A stretch of 64,000 bases of DNA from contig CM067557.1 of assembly GCA_034509755.1 (NCBI GenBank), forward strand, positions 15,422,001 to 15,486,000. The letters run 5' to 3'. Positions 33,701 to 45,569 of the stretch are shown piece after piece; positions within the stretch are counted from its first letter, which is position 1, and every line of letters starts with the position of its first letter. The translations under genes and the position numbers were made by a program. Origin of the DNA: Anisodus tanguticus (Eukaryota; Streptophyta; Magnoliopsida; Solanales; Solanaceae). Below the pieces are notes generated by a model. That model was not told where the DNA came from, did not search any database, and saw only the letters and a program-made list of their open reading frames with translations.

Positions 33701-34010
33701 GAGACCCATGCATCTCCAGTCGGCCTCTCTAGCCGACTTCACTCGTTCCAACCAACCAGAGTAGTTGGTAATCTTAGCCGGCCAGGTACGCAGGCTAGCC
33801 GGACAATGATCGTCGGTGAACCTCGTAGGTAATAGGAAGGTCATAGTTTGCCGAGCAAAGATGCCGGGAAAGAAGGAGGTCACCCTGTTCAGATGTATTG
33901 TAGGGGACAAGAACCAGTTGTTCATCAATGAAGGCAAAGGTAGGGGTGAGGTCATCAGCATCCAAATCGGTGTTATCTGATCCTTGATATGGAGAGGAAG
34001 ATGAAGACAT
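30735..34010 (-). pseudogene. Antisense gene with plant mobile domain, element 2 copy B
   Basis: On the - strand, opposite to pol. It starts at ATG 34010 (Ser-rich and acidic), then a frameshift near 33800 leads to the frame of 33785-33593 with WLERVKSAREADWRCMGLYDA and a TPTLLDVMVILGL stretch. Open parts 33336-33013 and 32910-32572 follow (WFLQLWITLYSLEF; DWQMFPTRANTTIAFDDWW). This pattern is the aminotransferase-like plant mobile domain, known from MAIN/MAIL proteins and from extra ORFs of plant gypsy elements. Further exons with coiled-coil-like sequence at 31760-31431 and 31160-30831 lie beyond likely introns. The function in the element is unknown. Several frame breaks are present. Confidence 0.68.
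32232..32237. other. Short C6 run, counterpart of the C16 run in copy A
   Basis: Six C at the position where copy A has sixteen. It serves as the internal control for the poly-C observation. Confidence 0.9.
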
Positions 34011-34369
34011 GGTTCTCTGATTGAGGAATTATGGTTATTTGGAGAATGAAAGGAATTTGGGAATGAATGAAGATTGAGTGAGAAACCTATGGGGGAGTGT
34101 CTCTCGTTAAAGTATCTTTTTATTTTGGAGATACGGCTGACACGCATTGGAACTATTTTCTTTCAAAATGTGCGGCTAAAATACGTCGGAATTCAATTAC
34201 GGAAGCCGAGACGCCTCTGTTGAAAGGAAGAAACTTTTCAAAGAAAATCATCATTGCATGCATTTATGGCAAAAGTGATTGAAATGACACTCGCGGTTGC
34301 CACACGAAACGACGGCTATTTTGAATTTATTAACTCAACAATCGCACTCGAGTTAATGTATGGGGCAAT

Positions 34370-35080
34370 TGTTAACACTCAAAAATTACTCTGAAGTGTT
34401 TAGCCGAATCAAGTGGCAGCCGAAGGTGAAAACCTCAAAGTGAGAAGACAACAGAATTCTAAGTCGATAACCGAACTGACTCTTAGCCGAATCTACTAGT
34501 CCTAACCCTCGACTAAAAAGGCTTCATCGGCTATTATGGTAGCCCAACCGAGTCATAATTTCGAGGAAAATGACTGAGACCCATACATATTTGGACGCCT
34601 CGAAGACCAAGTCAAAGAACCTTCTAGACCCCAAGAAACGGCAACAACCAGCGACAGCTAGAGGGAAGTGCCATTAATCGTGTAAGAGGAAAATAAGGAA
34701 TAAAAATCGACACCACCTCATCATAGTTGGTTAGTGGACTTAGTGGGGAGTCTAATGGATAACATAGGGGGATCACGTTTCATTTTTCTTATAATATATA
34801 TATAAATAGGATCATTTGTACAGAAAACACACGTAATCAATCAAACAACTGATTTTACATATCTTCATTTTACCTTCATCGCCTTTTTCTGCACTCTAGC
34901 TATATTTATGTTTCTTACCACTTAGTTTATTCAATCACCATCCTAATACTTTCTGGAGTAGTTGGGGAACCCATTGCTGGAAGTTAGAGTTCCGCTTCCA
35001 GCCGAAATCGCTTAGTTAAGGAATCAATTTCTCATCCGATTTCGCCAGCCGATAGACGACAGACATTTCGGAAGGGAACA
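34370..35080 (+). mobile_element. Probable 3' LTR of gypsy element 2
   Basis: Starts TGTTAACACTC after the purine-rich TATGGGGCAA and ends GGGAACA, so TG..CA termini, about 711 bp. A TATA box (TATAAATA, 34801-34808) with a plausible start region lies inside. No 5' LTR is in the window for comparison, so the borders are inferred from termini, tract and promoter. Confidence 0.55.
34801..34808 (+). promoter_or_regulatory. TATA box in the element 2 LTR
   Basis: TATAAATAGG after a TA-rich run, about 430 bp into the presumed LTR. Confidence 0.5.
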
Positions 35081-35362
35081 AATATATGTACTATAAAGAT
35101 TCTCATATCAATTGTTACATCAATAACAACAATTACGTTTCAGTTCTAAATATATTAGAATTAACTATATAATTTTTCACCATCATGATTCTTTAGTTAA
35201 ATTCATTTTAGGGAGCACATCCAAAAATTGATATCAATATTGTGAGAATTAATACTGAATAAATTAACCAGTTTACTTTGGCTGCTAACCTACGATAATT
35301 CTTTTTCTAATTTAGAACTGACTATAAGCAAGCTGACACATGCGAGATCCTCTTTCATCAAC
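35081..35362. other. AT-rich spacer between the gypsy LTR and the hAT element
   Basis: No open frame or repeat recognised. It may be host DNA, possibly intron of the SCAMP gene that resumes at 38889. Confidence 0.4.
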
Positions 35363-35770
35363 TAGGGGTTGCCAACGGGTCGGGCCGGGATGAGTCGGGG
35401 CAGGTTTGGCGGGATCGGGTCGGGGCGGGACAGGGGGTAGGGGCGGGATCGGATCGGGTCAGGTCGGGACAGGCGGGATCAAGACAGCCGGGATTCACCA
35501 AAGTCACATCCCGATCCCAGTCCCGTCGGAATCGGGTCGTGGCGGGATTTTTTTTTCACTTAATTTTAAAAAAATATATATATATATATAAACAACTCAA
35601 TAATTTAACAAGATGGTGTAATAAAAATATCCCAAGGCTATTTTTGTGGCTCTTATATTATTTAATAGACATATAAATTTTTTTGTAATACAAATACAAT
35701 TGTCGAAATTGTAATTTTGTGGTGTTGTTCAAAAGTTGCAAATTACATAGGAAAATTGCAATTAAAAAAA

Positions 35771-37582
35771 TTACATTTTGAGAAAAACCTGTTCTAGTTT
35801 CTTGATAATTTCCTGTGGTTCTTCGGTTGGAATTGGTATTTTTTGGTCAAATTGATCCACGTCGCTCCCACCACCTTCGGATAAGATATCATTGTAGTTT
35901 TCGTCTTCTTCTTCGTTGACCTCCGGTTGACCGCACCTTCTCCGCTCCGCTCGTATCCAATCTCTGAATAATACTGCAATCTCCAAGCTGTCTCCGGCTA
36001 ATGAGTGTCTGTGCTCTCCTATTTGATATCTGCCGGCAAAAAAAGCGCTTTCAGACGCCGTTGATGACGCTTGAATGTTCAAATCATCTCGGGCCATCAT
36101 TGAAAGTGTCGGAAAGGTCTTCTCATTCCCCCTCCAGTATTTTAGCAAGTCTTCACGTCCTTCTTCATTGAGAACTGCTTTGTACAGTACATAACCCTGC
36201 AAAACAAAAATATCAAACTCGCTAATTTGGTTAGTAGCGTTACGGCCGCACATTCTATTTCTGAGGCTTTCAATACTAGCCGCAGAAACAGCATGCCTTT
36301 TGTGAGGTTGTGTTGAAGAAGAAGAAGATGGTATGAAAGCCGGTAGGTTGCTAGCACTTTCTTGTTGGTAAAATCTATATACTTTTTTGCATTCGTCTTC
36401 TACGCTAGACAACACTTCTTCTTTAGTTTGTTCAATAGGCGGTGGGTGATTTGGATTTTTGGGACATGGTAGTACTGCTATACAATCATAAATAGTTTCA
36501 ATAAGTGATTTAGTACCGTCTATTTTAATAGTCAGATTTAATACAACACCAGTAATATAAATAGTGGGAATAGGAATAAAATATATTTTTATTTTGATAA
36601 ACATTTTTTTAATAGCTGTCTTATAAGCTGGTTTATCCATATATTCATTAAGCAGTAAGAATAATAGAGCTATATAAAATAACATAGTTGAAATAGTAGG
36701 ATAATATATACCGGAAAATTCTTTTGTTGCTTGAAAAAAATTCTCTAGAAATACAATAAGTTCGGAAGTTTTTCCCCAATCGCTATCTACAACCATATCA
36801 GCTGGATTTTCATTATGAGAGTTAAAAAATAAAGCTATAGATTTTCTATAGTCATAAGCAACAAGTAATTGCTCGTATAAAGAATTCCACCTAGTGGGTA
36901 CTTCTTCTGAAATTTTTCTATAAGGTAGTTGGCAATCGTGACAAGTTTTTTTATATTCTTTTTTTCGTTGTATTCTATTATTTTTAAAAATAAAGTTTAT
37001 AGCAAATTGTATTTTACTAAGAATGTCTTGAAAAGGTGATAGACCATCCTTTACAACTAAGTTATATATATGGCACACATTTTATAAGAAAATGATCTGA
37101 AAAAGATGGAGTTAAACTATTTTTTTTAAAATTGTAATAGCATAATTGTTAGAAGAAGTGTTATCTAATGTAATAGTCATAATTTTATCAGTTATTCCGT
37201 AATAATCGTACACTTGATAAATATTTTCTGCAATAAAAGTACCAGTGTGCCTATCATCTATATATCTATACGCTAAGATACATTTTTGCATAGACCATTT
37301 ATAATTTATCCAATGACAGGTTACCGTTAAATAATCATGATCGTTAGTACTACGGCCTATATCAGAAGTGATAGCCACTTTTCCATTAAAATGATATAAT
37401 GAATAACGTAAATACTTTTGATATTCATGTGCAAATTTAAATACATCTCTCTTAACAATTGATCTAGGAAAACCGTTAAAAGCACGGTTATACATTTCTC
37501 TAATGTAATGAATAAAACCAGGAGATAAAGGAAATGAAAAAGGCAAACCCTCCACAGCAACTAATTTTGGTATTTCTTCCAT
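35771..37582 (-). pseudogene. hAT transposase, catalytic and dimerisation parts
   Basis: Two open frames: 37582-37112 (156 residues) and 37078-35771 (435 residues), separated by a frame break near 37090. The first contains VAITSDIGRSTNDHDYL, the start of the RNase H-like catalytic fold. The second has a VPTRWNSLYEQL box and ends in the hAT C-terminal dimerisation domain: LLKYWRGNEKTFPTLSMMARD, then a Ser/Glu-rich ASESAFFAGR and LFRDWI. This is the DAYSLEEPER/RICESLEEPER type. An acidic tail follows. It would bind element ends and catalyse cut-and-paste; the frame break makes it a pseudogene. Confidence 0.88.
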
Positions 37583-37617
37583 ATCTCTATGTTTATTTTA
37601 ATTAGGGCCTACAATTA

Positions 37618-37630
37618 CCCCCCCCCCCCC
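37618..37630. repeat. Poly-C run (13 nt) in the hAT element
   Basis: Thirteen C in a row, between the BED exon and the catalytic frame. The third long C run in this window. Confidence 0.95.
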
Positions 37631-37702
37631 ATCGTGGAGTTAATTTAACCCTTACTTGGTTCGGGACAGTGTGTTAACCTTGTCCCGATGGAGCGGGCGT
37701 TT

Positions 37703-38219
37703 ACTCACCCGGTTTTGAAGCCTCGTATTGGGCATACCTAGCTGGATGAGCCCTTGCTATGTGTCTCATTAAACCCCCCGTCCCACCGTGACCTTTTCCA
37801 GCTTTAAATTTTAAAACATCTTTACAAATTTTACATCTAGCTACTTGATTCTCTACGTCCCTATCAAAAAATGTCCATGCATCTGATTTTAATGGTCATT
37901 TTGTTGGACATCGTCTCATACTAGGGGGAATATGAGGCATTTCAGTTGAAGGTGCACTAGTGAGTGTGTTGTCATCTACATTAGTGGGTGTATCATCTAG
38001 ATTATCGTCTAAATTAAAGACTTCTTGAGTTTCAGAAAATAGCTCCTCGTCTAAATCTAATGGTATTGTAGGAAAATGTTCAGTATCAACAAAATCATCG
38101 TGTGTAGGAATATGATTCTGTCTAGAAATAGGATGACTAGAAGAAGTATCCTTGCCCTTGTTTCCCCTACTAGAAGAAGCCTGACCCCTACCCGTAAGTA
38201 TACGTTTAAATCCTTCCAT
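37703..38219 (-). pseudogene. hAT transposase N-terminal region with BED zinc finger
   Basis: From ATG 38219 a 107-residue Ser/Asp-rich frame runs to a TGA at 37896. Beyond the stop the same frame continues with VARCKICKDVLKFKAGKG and LMRHIARAHP, a BED-type C2H2 finger used by hAT transposases for DNA binding. A GTGAGTAAAC donor-like site follows the finger near 37705, and an acceptor-like TAG lies just before 37582, so an intron may join it to the catalytic part. Confidence 0.75.
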
Positions 38220-38518
38220 TATAATTTATAATTATACTAATAAATAATTAAAGTAAGTGAAATTAAGTGCGCTAAATAAAATAAACAAACAATAATAATT
38301 TAATGAAGGAACGAATGTACCAAACGCCGACGTAACATCGACGTGTAATCGAGAGGCTGAAAATTGAAACTTTGCTCGATGGAAGATCCTCAAGCTAGTT
38401 GCCAACTTCACTCCCAAATGAATAAATAAAATTTAATATTTAGTAGACAATGTAGACTTGTAGAGAGATAGATTGAGATTTTGTAGGAAAATTTGTGAGA
38501 AAGATGAAGAGAAAATGA

Positions 38519-38527
38519 GGTATTTAT
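38519..38527 (-). promoter_or_regulatory. TATA box of the hAT transposase gene
   Basis: The - strand reads CTATAAATA about 300 bp upstream of ATG 38219, in AT-rich sequence inside the element. Confidence 0.5.
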
Positions 38528-38888
38528 AGTTGAAAATTTGGGTTAAAATGTAAATATAATAACTTATGAGTTAAAAATAAATATTAAGGGGGTAGGGGGG
38601 TTGGGGGAGGGGGGAGGCCAAAAATGGCCGTTGCACAAAGGCTAAAATGTATAATGACCGTTGGTGCAACGGATTTGTGCAAAGAGGGGTTTTAGGGCGG
38701 GATCGGGTCGGGCTTGGCGGGATTGGGGTGGGCCGGGACTGGTCGGGATGAGACCATGTCCCGTCCCGGTTCGAGTCCAGATACCACAAAAAAAAATTAA
38801 AAATTTGTGATTAGCTATTTACTCTTGTTATCTTATTTAACATCTATTATTATGATTTCTTTTTTAATTTAGTCACTCTGAATTATAG

Positions 38889-41800
38889 GACTTGAAAAAG
38901 AAAGAGAAGATACTCCAGGCTAAAGAGAATGAATTGCAAAGGAGGGAACAGGTACACGTAATATATGAAATAAATTGGTAATAGTTCTCGGCCTTTTTCA
39001 GGATTCATGTTCCGTGATTTGGTTTGTTGATGCCATGCAGGAACTGAGACGAAAAGAAGAGGCTGCTGCAAGAGGTATTTCCTTCTTCTTTTTTTTCCAT
39101 TGTTTATCCAATTATCTCTTGTATCCTTTTACAATCTCTAGATTTAAACACGGGGTTCTTTCAGTCTTCAGATTTTCTAGAACATCTAACAAGGAACTAA
39201 AAGGAAAAAAACATACAAAATTTCCAAGTACATAGATGAAATAGAGCTAACTGAATCTTTCTTCTTTTTGTTTTAACTTTCCTGATTTTCCTTCTTATCA
39301 TTGTCATTGTGTTTTTTGTCATTGTCTTTTTCCCTTCTCCTATCATAGACATTGTGTTCTGTCCAAAATTAAGTGTGCGGTGGTGTAGCCATAAGTAATG
39401 TGGATCTTATTTATTTTTTCTGAGTATTTGCAAGTATAAGGTTACATGGTTCATATATACTAATGCAGTAAATTACAATTCCCTCTATTCTCTCTGATTG
39501 CAGCTGCCATTGTTATTGAGGCGAAAAATTGGCCTCCATTCTTCCCAATTATCCATCATGATATTGCAAATGAAATACCAGTTCATTTGCAAAGGCTGCA
39601 ATATGTCGCATTTACAACCTTCTTGGGTACGTCACTATATGTTAACAATCCGACATGTTTTTATTTTCTCGAGACAAGTAGACTTGGGACCTAAAGCTGC
39701 ATTTGACTTCCCTTTGATATATTTAATTTATTTACAAAGTTTTTCAGAAGTAAAATGTCTTTTCTTTTTCATGGAATTGAAGCATGTTTACAGATGTAAT
39801 TCTGGCGTACCTTACTCTGAATCTTCTTGACAAACTGGTTAGAAACATTGTTATAACCCCGTTATCAAAAGATCAGAAGGGAAAAAAGGGCAACACTGTC
39901 ATTATCCAACCCAAGAAAGACGAGTGAGAAAATTAGTTTATGAATAAATGCGCAAATACTAGAGTTCTTTTTTCTTGTCCTTTTTTTTCTCCCTATTTTC
40001 CTGCAAGACCTTCAAGCAACTAAGTACAAAATTTAGAAAGAATCTGTTTCAGTCTTATAGCAAGAAAGCATGGATTTTGTAGTCTGTCTTTTTCTTCTTG
40101 ACCGATAGTTTGACTATTTTCTATCATGAAAAGCATAATCAGAACAAGTATTTTCTCCCTTCATTTCTCCATATTTTCTTGCAAGACCTTCAATGATTTG
40201 TTAATCATGAACTGCGCCAATCAAAACAAACTTTTCTCAGCATTCGGTTGTTTCATTCACGGAATAAAATGTTTTATGTGTTATAGACTGGAAGATCTGT
40301 GTCCATAATAGTTGTAGTGTTCGTATGCTTGTTTTTTCGCTTTTCTACATCCCGTGGGGTTTTTATTACTCTTGTCCTGATTAGGTATGCTTGTTTTTTT
40401 CGCTTTTCTACATCCCGTGGGGTTTTTCTTACTCTTGTCCTGATTAGATAAATGATAATGGTGACAGGACTTTTTGCATGTCTTTTATGGAACATCATAG
40501 CTACCACTACAGCATGGATTAAAGAAGGAGGTTTGTCTGATTCAGCATTCTACATGTCATTGCTTATTGATGGAGCGTTCTAACTTTTAGTTTTTGGCTT
40601 TAGATGTAAAAATCTGGTTCCTTTCAATTATTTACTTCATATCAGGGGTTCCAGGATCTTATGTACTGTGGTATCGTCCTCTTTATCGTGCTTTCAGGTA
40701 AATGTTGCTTTCCTTTGGAGAGTTCAACATCCATTCAGATTAAGGGTGTGTTTGGTATAACGGAAAATGTTTTCTTGGAAAAATTTCTGGAAAATAATGA
40801 TTTCTTACTTAATTTCTTGTGTTTGGTACGTCTGCAGAAAATTATTTCAAAAGCATTTGTATATAATCCAGGAAAAAACTATAGAGGGGTGGGGGTAGAG
40901 TGTGTTGGAAGGTAAAGAGGAGACAATTAGTGTGGAACTTGTTTTCCTTACTTCCGCTAGGGAAGTCATTTTCCTCATTTTCAAAGAATTTGTTTTCCTA
41001 AAATGTTTCCCAAAAGTTGACTAACCAAACATGGGGAAATTGAAAAATATTTTCTAAAAATGTTTCCCTCCTTTACCACACACCCTAAGTCAGCCACTTT
41101 CTGAATGTAATAGTCCAAGTTGTCAATTGAATTTGGTTCTGTAGATGGAAGTATTATATTTTATTATATTTTACTAGTTTAATCGTGTGGAGGAAATCTC
41201 ATCCATTATTAAGATCTTGTAGGTTGGTCGACGATGATCTGTATCCTGGATCACATCACAAAATTTAAACTATGCCCAACTCCCTGTTATGGTGTTTCAC
41301 TTTTTTGTATCTTTCTTGCATGGGGCTAATACAAATATTTTGTCGCAGAACTGAGGGTGGGATGAAGTTTGCGTGGTTTTTCTTGTTTTACTCGGTAAGT
41401 TCCGTAGAATTGTTTTCCTTTTTATCTTATCTAAATTGGTGGACTCAAACATATCTTATATTTTGTTTCTGTATACAGCTTCACATTGTATTCTGCATCT
41501 TTGCTGCTGTTGCTCCTCCAGTCGTTTTCAGAGGAGAATCGCTTACGTGAGTTCCATGTTGCACTTGACTTCTTTGTAGAAAGTTGTATAGATGCATTTT
41601 TTAAAGTTCCTTTCAGATGCTGAAGCTTAGCTTCTAATAATCCCAATTAGGAGAAAATGAGGGAAGATGAGTTTCAGTTATTAATTATTGCTCATCTTCA
41701 AAATCTTAATCTAATTCATGGGATTTTCTGGGACAATTTTAGGCCTTCTTGTAGCTAATTGTTTTTAGATTTCTCTAGATTGTTGCAATTATTATCTGTT

Positions 41801-42504
41801 CTCCATGATCTGATCTTTTACAATTTGATTGAACAGAGGCATTCTACCTGCAGTAGATCTCATCGGCAAACAAGTACTTGTTGGGGTACGTATTCAACAT
41901 ATTATCCATCATACTCTACAATATCTCCAACGTACATAGGTTGAAGAGTAGTCAGTTGAACAGCCTTTCGGAAAATTTACACTGATATATATAGAAAATT
42001 ATATTACGTATATAGGTCAAATATTATCTTTTATGCCTATATAATAAATCTTGAACACCCTTTGTGAAATCTCGACTTCGCCACTGCACTCACCCCTCCC
42101 GGACTAATCTGTTGAATAATATCGAAGAGGAAAAAACTGCTCAACTGGTCTAATGAAGTATAACATACAAGTTGCTGGAGTCTGCCATTAACATGGATAT
42201 GCTCTCTTTTTTTGTTTTTTCTTTCAGATTTTCTATTTCATTGGTTTTGGGCTATTTTGTCTTGAATCGGTGCTGAGCATCTGGGTTATTCAGGTATGAA
42301 CTCTCTTATTTGATATCTCCCCTCAATTCCAAGCAAGTTGAGGTCGACTTCATAACTCCTCAATGCTTGTGTGTCAGACCTAACATTTTTTCATTTCCTC
42401 GTAATCTCGTTATGCAGCAAGTATACATGTATTTCCGGGGAAGCGGCAAGGCTGCAGAGATGAAGCGCGAAGCTGCAAGAGGGGCCTTGAGAGCAGCAAT
42501 ATAA
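38889..42504 (+). CDS. SCAMP: Secretory carrier-associated membrane protein (SCAMP), last ten exons
   Basis: Ten exons with GT-AG borders join in one frame (230 codons plus TAA): 38889-38951, 39041-39074, 39504-39626, 40468-40530, 40604-40697, 41349-41394, 41479-41546, 41837-41885, 42228-42293, 42418-42504. The protein starts in a coiled coil (DLKKKEKILQAKENELQRRE). Then come NWPPFFPIIHHDI and four membrane spans. LWYRPLYRAFR, the E-peptide between spans 2 and 3, and a basic tail ending AARGALRAAI complete it. SCAMPs are post-Golgi and plasma-membrane trafficking proteins. Family length is about 285; the first 55-60 residues with NPF repeats and the promoter are missing here. They are either upstream of the transposons or lost. 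Confidence 0.93.
40323..40447 (+). repeat. 62/63-bp tandem duplication in a SCAMP intron
   Basis: Two adjacent copies (40323-40384 and 40385-40447) beginning GTATGCTTGTTTTTT and ending CTTGTCCTGATTAG. They differ by one T and one A/C change, so the duplication is recent. It ends 20 bp before the next exon. Confidence 0.95.
40744..41085. mobile_element. Tourist-like MITE (PIF/Harbinger) in a SCAMP intron
   Basis: 342 bp, with terminal inverted repeats GGGTGTGTTTGGTATAACGG and its counterpart ending ACCACACACCC, flanked by TAA on each side (40741-40743 and 41086-41088). TAA/TTA target duplications with GGG-starting termini are characteristic of PIF/Harbinger MITEs. Non-coding. Confidence 0.88.
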
Positions 42505-44560
42505 TCGTGTGTAGCATATGCAAAGATTTGGTCACTTCAGTCAGGCGGATATGTTTGTTTCATATATTTATCATATATGAATATCAGTATGTGCCTTCAT
42601 TTATACTATTCTTTACCACAATGTTTCTTAGGAAAAAAATTAGTGCATACTTCTGGTCAAAAACAATCTTTGTGCATGTAAATCACCTTTCTTGACCTTG
42701 CCTTCTGTTTTTTATCACAATTTTTACACTAAATCAGGTAAAAGTTATTTCAATTGAGTGTGCTTGAAGTATCTCAACCGTATATCCTTTCGGGAAAAAA
42801 AAAAGCTTACTCATATACAGTGTTTATACTAAACGACATTATTCAGCATGTTCGAGCGATAAATTGAAGTAAGAATATATTTTGATTATGATTAAGCGCG
42901 ATAGAAGTGTATTAATAGGCATATGTGATCTATATATTAGTTTGGTATAGATACTAAATGTAAATAACTTTTCTTACTCCCAATAGATGTTGCGATTGGT
43001 GTTAAAAAGGTGATAAGTAAATGGTAGCCCGATTAGAATTTCTTCTATAACAATTGGTTTATTTTACAATATTTTGCTATAACAAGCAACCTTTTTTGAA
43101 AATTTTTATGTTATATTTTACCTTTGTATAACTAACTTTTTATACATATGCAACATTATTATAATAACAGCGGATTCTTTGAAAAATAAACTCTCTATGA
43201 CAACCTTACTTAAATATCTATGAATTTATTATTTTATAATAACTAAAAAGGAATCTATTAATTATATTTAATGGAGATGATTTTAATAAAATTTTAAGTT
43301 CTAACAAGGAATTTGGATCCAAAAAATTAAAGTGGAAGCCTTTTTCTGCCTTCTCCGCACATTCCATCGCACAATCCTTCAATTATTTCTACCATTTATT
43401 CATTATTATTTGGAGTTTAAACGTCGAAATTATTTCTTCATAAACAAGTGTAATATTATACAATTACAATGAACCTCAATCTATTGCTATTTGAATTGAG
43501 ATAGGAAATTCAACTTTTAAGCTCTCGATTGCTTTCATGAGAAGACTTTCCATATTCTTTTGTTGAAAGTTTTAATCGAGATCTCCTAGCGTTACATTGA
43601 CACAAAATTTAAATTAGTGAAGTATGACATCTCTTGGGACCTTTTATGACATAATTTTTCTTTTTGAGGAAAAACAAGTTCCAATGTTCAGAGGGGGTGT
43701 AGTTGTGGAATTGGCTTCACTTGGTCTGTGCTTTTGAAGCGGATTATAAATTTATATGTAAAAATTCATAAAAATTATAAAAATTAGTATGTCTGAACCT
43801 ATAATTTTTAAAATACAATGAATTTAATGTTAAGAATCTTAATAGTTGAACTCATAAAGCTTGTAGTATGACTGTGATTTCTTCATCCTTAATCAAAATT
43901 CTTAGATTCTTAGAAATGGAAAAGTTCTTAAAAAAAATTCACACGAGAATTGAAATAAATTGCTCATTAGGTTTCGAATACCGTGATTTAAAATAACAAA
44001 TATTAGCCATTAAATTGAACGTATACATGTCATTAATTGAGAAGTGATGGAAATGTAATATGCCAATTATTCTTCCAAACGGTTATTGAAAATGATAGAA
44101 CACGTGAGTTATCTGGCCTAGAAAGAGACAAAACATTCGGTTATAGTTTCTATTTTGACCATAACAGAAGTGGAGATTGAGAAACCGCGTATTTGGATAG
44201 ATTTTGTCTCCCTTTCTTGCCATCAAATTCTACTAACAATTTTATCTAATGGTGAATGTTTTTTTGTTTTCTAATTAGGTTACTATTTGTGCAGGGCCCA
44301 ATTAATTCAAATTCATGTCGTATAAGACCTATTTGGAGAAAACGCTATTTACCAAACATTTTTTTATACAAAGACTCGAACGTAATAGTCTAATACATCT
44401 GATTAATAAAGTATCAATCTCATCCGTTGCACCACATCTTTTTATAATAATTGATATCTTATGTTTAATGGTATGTTAGGCCAACCAGCACCATAATTTG
44501 CAACAGTTTAAAGTTTCCCTAGTGATTTACCGGCGGATAAAACAATGCTTATTTCTTAAA
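42505..44560. other. Non-coding AT-rich stretch after SCAMP
   Basis: The SCAMP 3' UTR probably occupies the first few hundred bases. The rest has no convincing open frame. Words such as TATAACAA (43050-43250) and the block at 43735-43870 recall dispersed Solanaceae repeats. The latter (AATTTAATGTTAAGAATCTTAA, GTTGAACTC) has a diverged counterpart at 44745-44925. Confidence 0.5.
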
Positions 44561-44564
44561 AAAA

Positions 44565-44697
44565 CGGATTCAAGCCGTCGAAACAACCTCTTGCAGAAAT
44601 GTAAGGTAAGACTGCGTACAATAGACCCTTGTGGTCCGACTCTTCTACGGACCTCACACATAGCTGGAGCTTAGTGCACCAGACTTTCCTTTTTTAT
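44565..44697 (+). mobile_element. SINE 3' part (Au-like)
   Basis: Contains GATTCAAGCCGTCG (B-box-like), GGTAAGACTGCGTACAATAG, CCCTTGTGGTCCG and GGAGCTTAGTGCACCAGACT, ending in a T run. This matches my knowledge of the Au-type SINE common in Solanaceae and grasses. The 5' A-box part is not recognisable, so it is truncated or worn. Confidence 0.7.
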
Positions 44698-45569
44698 TCA
44701 AAATTGTGGTCTTTGAAATACGATCTTTGTGTCATGAAAGTGATCGAATCATGTGCAGAAGTGGATGTAGTCTTGTGATAGTTGGTTCATTTGAACAATA
44801 TTTTTTTATGCGGAAATTAAATTTAAATATAAAAATTATTAAAACAAATAGTAAATCTTGAACTAAATCAATGAATTCAATGTTAAAAACTTTAAAAGTT
44901 GAACTCTTAGAATTTAAGTTTAACTCAAAAAATATAAATAACTAGAAGATTAAATTTTAGCTTTGGTGTAAAGAACACCTTTCGATACTTAGGGTCATCT
45001 ATAACTTACAGCGGGAAGACATTCTACCGATACTTCGGAGTTCGGACTCAAGAGTATAACATGTCACTTGCCAAATCAATGTTATACCACTCCGTAAGTT
45101 TCACGTGAATTAATAGAATTTCAACCTGAATTTTTTTACTGTTGATATTTTAAACAAGACAACGATTAATAAGATTTAAATTCAATAAAAATATTTTCAC
45201 ATTGTAAAAGTTTCAGAGTATCCATATTTCACGTCAACATTTTGCCAGAGGACTAATATTTCAAGTCAACTCTAATCAATCAAAACGAAAAAATCGATTG
45301 ACCACTGACCTAAGTTGTAAATTGGTAGTAATTAAGAAAAGAAAATCGTGTTTTTCTTTGACAGAGGAGTCTTTAAGTTTTGTTGTGCACTTCATCAACT
45401 TGATGAATTATGTGATCAGTTCATTTTAAAACTAAACTATTACAAAAAATATGCTTTATTAAAAGTATAATTGACAAAATAAATTATAATTCCTCTAATA
45501 ATTTAAACTTTTGTGTAAAATGATCACATAATTTAACATCAACTTTAAAATTAAGTATATCAGTTATGT

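Larger units (their letters stand above)
25353..35080 (+). mobile_element. Gypsy element 2, copy B, with antisense gene and 3' LTR
   Basis: Duplicate of copy A that retains the 1.6 kb of pol deleted there and continues past 32434 to a 3' LTR. The order is gag linker, protease, RT, RNase H, second RNase H, integrase, tandem repeats, antisense plant-mobile-domain gene, polypurine-like tract, LTR. The + strand pol plus antisense gene layout is typical of a Tat-lineage subgroup. The 5' end is missing, as in copy A. Many stops and frameshifts make it non-functional. Confidence 0.88.
35363..38787 (-). mobile_element. hAT-family DNA transposon
   Basis: A - strand transposase with BED finger and hAT dimerisation domain is flanked by GC-rich ends with many GGGTCGGG/CGGGATCGGG words: 35363-35550 on one side, 38690-38787 on the other. 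The left end, TAGGGGTTGCCAACGGG, resembles plant hAT termini. The right end has diverged. No 8-bp target duplication could be confirmed, so the outer borders are approximate. Confidence 0.8.

Noticed and set aside
38571..38789. Pro/Arg-rich - strand frame at the right hAT end
   Set aside because: Generated by the GGGTCGGG-rich subterminal repeats.
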